From Mariaggregatimicrobium sp964498785 (GTDB lineage Bacteria > Zhuqueibacterota > Zhuqueibacteria > Thermofontimicrobiales > Thiofontviventaceae), in assembly GCA_964498785.1 (NCBI GenBank), contig CAZCJL010000181.1, positions 1 to 10,354 of the forward strand: a DNA stretch of 10,354 nucleotides, given 5' to 3'. Positions within the stretch are counted from its first letter, which is position 1. Each line of letters starts with the position of its first letter. The translations under genes were made by a program, and so were the position numbers. The notes below the pieces were generated by a model. It was given only the letters and a program-made list of their open reading frames with translations, ran no database searches and was not told the DNA's origin. Shown one piece after another: positions 8,901 to 10,354 of this stretch.

Positions 8901-9109
8901 ACATCGCCAACACCGGAAAACTTCTCAGCCAGATGGCTGCGCCAAACAACGATTCCGAAATCCACGGCACTGCCATCGAAAACATCAAAAAACGGCTGCA
9001 ACTGATGTTCGAAAAAAATTATACTTTTGAGCTGTTTGAGGAAGAGGGGTGGGTGCATGCGAAAATGGTGATTGATTACCGCAATCATAATGGGCGAGTT
9101 ATTAACTAG
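5990..9109 (+). CDS. Two-component sensor histidine kinase: 14-blade propeller, Y_Y_Y, LytS-type kinase
   Basis: A 1039-residue membrane sensor. Residues 1-26 are a signal peptide (LFSQ). About 30-685 hold 14 Reg_prop-like blades, each with a W-[IFLV]-G-T or related core, from WFGT at 58 to LFGG near 657. Fourteen fits the two seven-bladed propellers known in Bacteroidota hybrid two-component sensors. Residues 719-795 are the Y_Y_Y beta-sandwich, and 801-821 the single membrane span (WFKFILAGLIGLVIFHLM). The cytoplasmic part is a His_kinase/LytS type: phospho-acceptor H849 in QMNPHFLFNALGS, N-box PLIENAIKHGM with N942, and glycine boxes IANTGK and HGTAIENIKKRL. It ends there, with no receiver or AraC domain, unlike canonical hybrid sensors. 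Its output must therefore pass to separate regulators, most plausibly the convergent LytTR gene and the divergent receiver. The ligand is unknown; a glycan fragment is likely by family analogy. Confidence 0.95.
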   Translation: MKFSVSFKRQMLIFVLLIFISPLFSQEYQIKFDHLTIDQGLSHSKVNCIYQDSRGFLWFGTNEGLNRYDGYDFTVFQKEPNQDEGLSANLIRCIIEDRNGLMWIGTEAGGVNIYDRKKNAFHHFKSDSASDLRISDNDVNWIVEDNHGYIWLGTGRGIDRIDLTALEVKNYLLHPETKQPELNEVSVMYIEDSGKFWIGTFSSGLILFNPENDKFANFQHDRNDPSTVSDNDIRSIYKDMNGNLWIGTYSGGLNLFNRKTGGFTQYYFDKDIPETRSIKAILDFGDGTLWVGTRSGLYLFDPKSGTFERYVYDPNNAYSISQNNIMAIFRDRRGDIWIGTWGGVNYRSTIKSKFLHLRADAKNPKHLNHSVVYAILEDRHRNLWFGTEEGGVNFLNRKTGTFRYYKYDPENPSSLSSANIKALVEDRRGNIWIGTYQGGVNILDPRSGKCIHYKHNPADPGSLSDDDVFAILIDSDDIVWIGTNGGGLNRFDPKKQRFVRYKFEGEYSFDDVYALHEDSNGTIWMGGNERYVGRLDKRSGKLRTYKLNIDISGIEVRSIHEDKNGNLYFCTIGGGLHFLDVGQDTFKIYSKTNGLSSNIIHGILEDAADNLWISSSNGLSKLTPATGDIKTFYRENGIQSNQFCYNAFCKTRAGELLFGGINGVTMFQPEDIKDNTYLPPVVITDFKIFSKSVKISDKDGILQNHISETKEISLNYKHSVISFEFSALNYFISKQNKYAYIMEGFDADWNYVNEQRIATYTNLDPGEYVFRVKAANNDGYWNEEGASVQITISPPFWKTIWFKFILAGLIGLVIFHLMSDQKRRRDILRANSLANLNQLKLLRSQMNPHFLFNALGSIRSMILIDKDRAWQMISELSEFFRYSLQTFNKIGSSLDGEIEAAHSYLNIEKIRFRESLKVTFNIDDNARDCIVPVFTLQPLIENAIKHGMQTSKLPLTIVIDISFHEEKLTINIANTGKLLSQMAAPNNDSEIHGTAIENIKKRLQLMFEKNYTFELFEEEGWVHAKMVIDYRNHNGRVIN

Positions 9110-9158
9110 TAGCTATTGGCTGTTGGCTGTTGTTGGCTATTAGCTGTTGGCTGTTAGC
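9110..9158. repeat. Degenerate 7-base tandem repeat between convergent genes
   Basis: Copies of a T[AG]TT[AG]GC unit run as TATTGGC (9114-9120), TGTTGGC (9121-9127), an extra TGT, TGTTGGC (9131-9137), TATTAGC (9138-9144), TGTTGGC (9145-9151) and TGTTAGC (9152-9158). A degenerate first unit, TAGTAGC, begins in the kinase stop codon at 9107. The array nearly fills the 62-base gap between two convergent genes. It has no hairpin and no T-run, so it is not a recognisable terminator. It looks like a slippage-prone simple repeat. Confidence 0.85.
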
Positions 9159-9171
9159 TTTTCAACTTAAT

Positions 9172-9921
9172 TCACATAATCCGTTTCGCGTCTGATTTTA
9201 ACTGCGCCGCATACCTCCGGCTCATCTCAAACGGCTCCTCAATCCCCTCGATATAAACCAAGCTCGTGTAGTTTTTCAATTGCTCGATTCGCATGATGGA
9301 ATTCACATTCACAATCGTAGACCGGTGAATGCGCACAAAATCGCTTTCCGGTAAAATATCCTCCCATTCCTTCAGCGTCTTTGTCACCAGTCCCTTTTTA
9401 TCGCACTGATCGATAATGTACGAATAATTACCCTCTGCCAGCACGCATTTGATCAGCCGGATCTTCACGAACTTATAGCGGTCATCCACAATCAAATAGA
9501 TCGAATCGTTCGCCCCGAACTGCTTCGGGACAGGCGCCGGTGGTCTCGCCTCCTGCGACAGCAGCCTCTGGATCGTGTTATCCAGCCGTTCCTTTTTCAC
9601 CGGCTTCAGAATATAATCCACCGCATTTACATCGAACGCTTTGATCGCGTATTCATCATAAGCTGTCACAAAAACTACTTTACAATCGATTTTCACCCGC
9701 TCGAAAAGCTTTAATCCCGTTTCTCCGGGCATCTGAATATCCAGAAACACCACATCCGGCTGGGTCTGCTGAATCACCTCCACTGCAGCGGGCACACTAT
9801 CCGCCTCGCCGACGATCTCAATTTCCGGATACCCGCGCAGTAACATCCGCATCTCTTCCCGCATCAGCCACTCGTCATCCACCAGTATCACCCGCAATTT
9901 ATTCGAGCTATTTTCTTCCAT
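9172..9921 (-). CDS. LytTR-family DNA-binding response regulator
   Basis: A 249-residue regulator, the usual length of LytR/AlgR-type proteins. The receiver occupies about 9-125, with D15-D16 (LVDDEW), phospho-acceptor D61 (FLDIQMPG), T86 (VTAYDEYAI) and K106 (LKPVKKERL). After a proline-rich linker (RPPAPVPKQF), a LytTR domain runs from about 143 to the end, with LAEGNYSYI, ILPESDFVRIHRSTIVNVNSI and SRRYAAQLK as family signatures. It is cytoplasmic and binds DNA. It converges on the sensor kinase gene, the natural phosphodonor. The frame is open upstream to an ATG at 9976-9978. I prefer the ATG at 9919-9921 because the receiver begins eight residues later, GGAAA lies at 9926-9930, and the upstream ATG abuts the -10 box of a promoter-like pair and would precede the mRNA start. 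Targets probably include the divergent region at 5541-5989; this is inference. Confidence 0.94.
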   Translation of the reverse strand: MEENSSNKLRVILVDDEWLMREEMRMLLRGYPEIEIVGEADSVPAAVEVIQQTQPDVVFLDIQMPGETGLKLFERVKIDCKVVFVTAYDEYAIKAFDVNAVDYILKPVKKERLDNTIQRLLSQEARPPAPVPKQFGANDSIYLIVDDRYKFVKIRLIKCVLAEGNYSYIIDQCDKKGLVTKTLKEWEDILPESDFVRIHRSTIVNVNSIMRIEQLKNYTSLVYIEGIEEPFEMSRRYAAQLKSDAKRIM

Positions 9922-9978
9922 TGATTTTCCACAATAAATTCCCCATTGCGCCTGCATTCTTAAAAACCGACAATGCAT

Positions 9979-10007
9979 AATTTATGACACGCGAATGAAA
10001 ATTTCAA
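9979..10007 (-). promoter_or_regulatory. Sigma-70-like promoter of the LytTR regulator gene
   Basis: On the minus strand TTGAAA (10002-10007) is followed after exactly 17 bases by TAAATT (9979-9984). Transcription would begin near 9972, leaving a leader of about 50 bases before the ATG at 9919-9921. This placement excludes the upstream ATG at 9976-9978 if the promoter is real. The -10 box is imperfect. Confidence 0.45.
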
Positions 10008-10027
10008 GTCATTTTTTTAACGGAGCA

Positions 10028-10140
10028 GCAAACTTCCGAAGTTTTTAATGTTCTCGTGCCGCCGGTTTCCGGCGGTACGGATTGCATGACGCTTTGCGTC
10101 ATAAAATAATTATATGCCACTGATCCCCACGGATTGACAC
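10028..10140. repeat. Structured intergenic repeat, copy 1
   Basis: About 110 bases recur 214 bases to the right with five mismatches. In order the unit holds three dyads. AAACTT/AAGTTT (10030-10044) has a CCG loop and a following T-run. An 11-base-pair GC stem at 10055-10079 has a TTT loop. A perfect ATGACGC/GCGTCAT stem at 10086-10102 also has a TTT loop and is followed by AAAAT. The unit ends in CCACGGATTGA, which forms a further dyad with bases to its right. It encodes no protein. The architecture resembles REP/BIME-like intergenic repeats, but I cannot assign it to a named family. Confidence 0.9.
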
Positions 10141-10156
10141 GAGATTCATCCCGTGG
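10127..10156. repeat. CCACGG/CCGTGG inverted repeat at the end of repeat copy 1
   Basis: CCACGG (10127-10132) is matched by CCGTGG (10151-10156). With one bulged C the stem extends to eight pairs (CCACGGAT with ATC-CCGTGG). The left arm belongs to the duplicated unit and the right arm lies in the spacer, so the true repeat unit may extend to about 10156. Copy 2 is cut by the window edge before its right arm, so this cannot be tested here. Confidence 0.6.
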
Positions 10157-10241
10157 TTCTAATTACCCGCCAAAATAATCAATCGGGAATTTCCCCTCGC
10201 GCCGTTGATTTTTGGTATTGTAACTCTATCATGATAATATT
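10141..10241. other. Spacer between the two repeat copies
   Basis: This 101-base non-coding spacer holds the right arm of the CCACGG dyad (10151-10156) and a small odd palindrome, GGGAA-T-TTCCC, at 10185-10195. No start, ribosome site or open frame of note was found. A 61-codon minus-strand frame crosses it, but it runs through the repeat and is not credible. Confidence 0.5.
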
Positions 10242-10354
10242 GCAAACTTCCGAAGTTTTTAATGTTCTCGTGCCGTCGGTTTCCGGCGGCACGCATTGCA
10301 TGACGCTTTGCGTCATAAAATAAATATCTGCCACTGATCCCCACGGATTGAACA
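10242..10354. repeat. Structured intergenic repeat, copy 2 (runs to window edge)
   Basis: This is the second direct copy of the unit at 10028, starting with the same GCAAACTTCCGAAG and matching through CCACGGATTGA before diverging. The mismatches to copy 1 are at 10276, 10290, 10294, 10324 and 10328. The two that fall inside the GC stem keep it paired: G-C replaces G-T at one position and T-G replaces C-G at another. The ATGACGC stem is identical. The copy is probably incomplete because it meets the end of the window. Confidence 0.9.

Noticed and set aside
6245..8988. Open frames inside the sensor kinase gene, including minus-strand frames of 96-134 codons
   Set aside because: The kinase frame is intact with signal peptide, blades and catalytic motifs. 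The others are by-products of its repetitive composition.
9110..9171. Bidirectional terminator between the convergent kinase and regulator genes
   Set aside because: The gap holds only the heptamer array and a short TTTTCAACTT tail, with no GC stem and T-run.
10159..10344. A 61-codon minus-strand frame across the right-end repeats
   Set aside because: It runs through the structured repeat copy 2 and has no credible ribosome site or domain.
10028..10354. CRISPR array or integron attC sites
   Set aside because: Only two copies of about 110 bases with a 101-base spacer, far outside CRISPR repeat size, and the RYYYAAC/GTTRRRY ends of attC sites are absent.

Overview
The window reads as a small sensor-plus-uptake locus from a bacterium of the FCB superphylum (Calditrichota, KSB1, Ignavibacteriota or similar). 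The clues are a secreted protein ending in a type IX secretion (T9SS)-style tail (NYPNPFNPTT motif, FlgD-like Ig fold, terminal KMLLVK), a TonB-dependent receptor with an N-terminal carboxypeptidase-regulatory-like domain, and a giant propeller-type sensor kinase. Clear Shine-Dalgarno sites in front of two genes argue mildly against a classical Bacteroidota genome. Phylum placement is inference.

Layout. 1-270: AT-rich, non-coding, with a strong GC hairpin and T-run at 201-236. 271-1953 (-): secreted parallel beta-helix protein with T9SS-like tail. 2029-5055 (-): TonB-dependent outer-membrane receptor. 5142-5540 (-): stand-alone receiver domain. 5541-5989: 449-base divergent control region with direct repeats, palindromes and a candidate promoter. 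5990-9109 (+): sensor histidine kinase with signal peptide, 14 propeller blades, Y_Y_Y domain, one membrane span and a LytS-type kinase. 9110-9158: short array of a degenerate 7-base unit. 9172-9921 (-): LytTR-type DNA-binding response regulator, convergent with the kinase. 9979-10354: its promoter and two copies of a structured intergenic repeat.

How the parts could work together (inference). The periplasmic propellers sense a ligand, probably an oligosaccharide by analogy with Bacteroidota hybrid two-component systems. The cytoplasmic LytS-type kinase phosphorylates the LytTR regulator encoded tail-to-tail with it, and possibly the receiver-only protein encoded head-to-head with it. The likely output is the receptor/beta-helix pair: import through the outer membrane, and binding or cleavage of a polymer at the cell surface. 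There is no SusD homologue, no recognisable glycoside hydrolase and no AraC-type regulator, so this is not a canonical Sus-type locus. The most unusual items are the split sensor with two regulators of which one lacks an output domain, the two-turn direct repeat in the divergent control region, and the paired-hairpin intergenic repeat whose substitutions preserve pairing.
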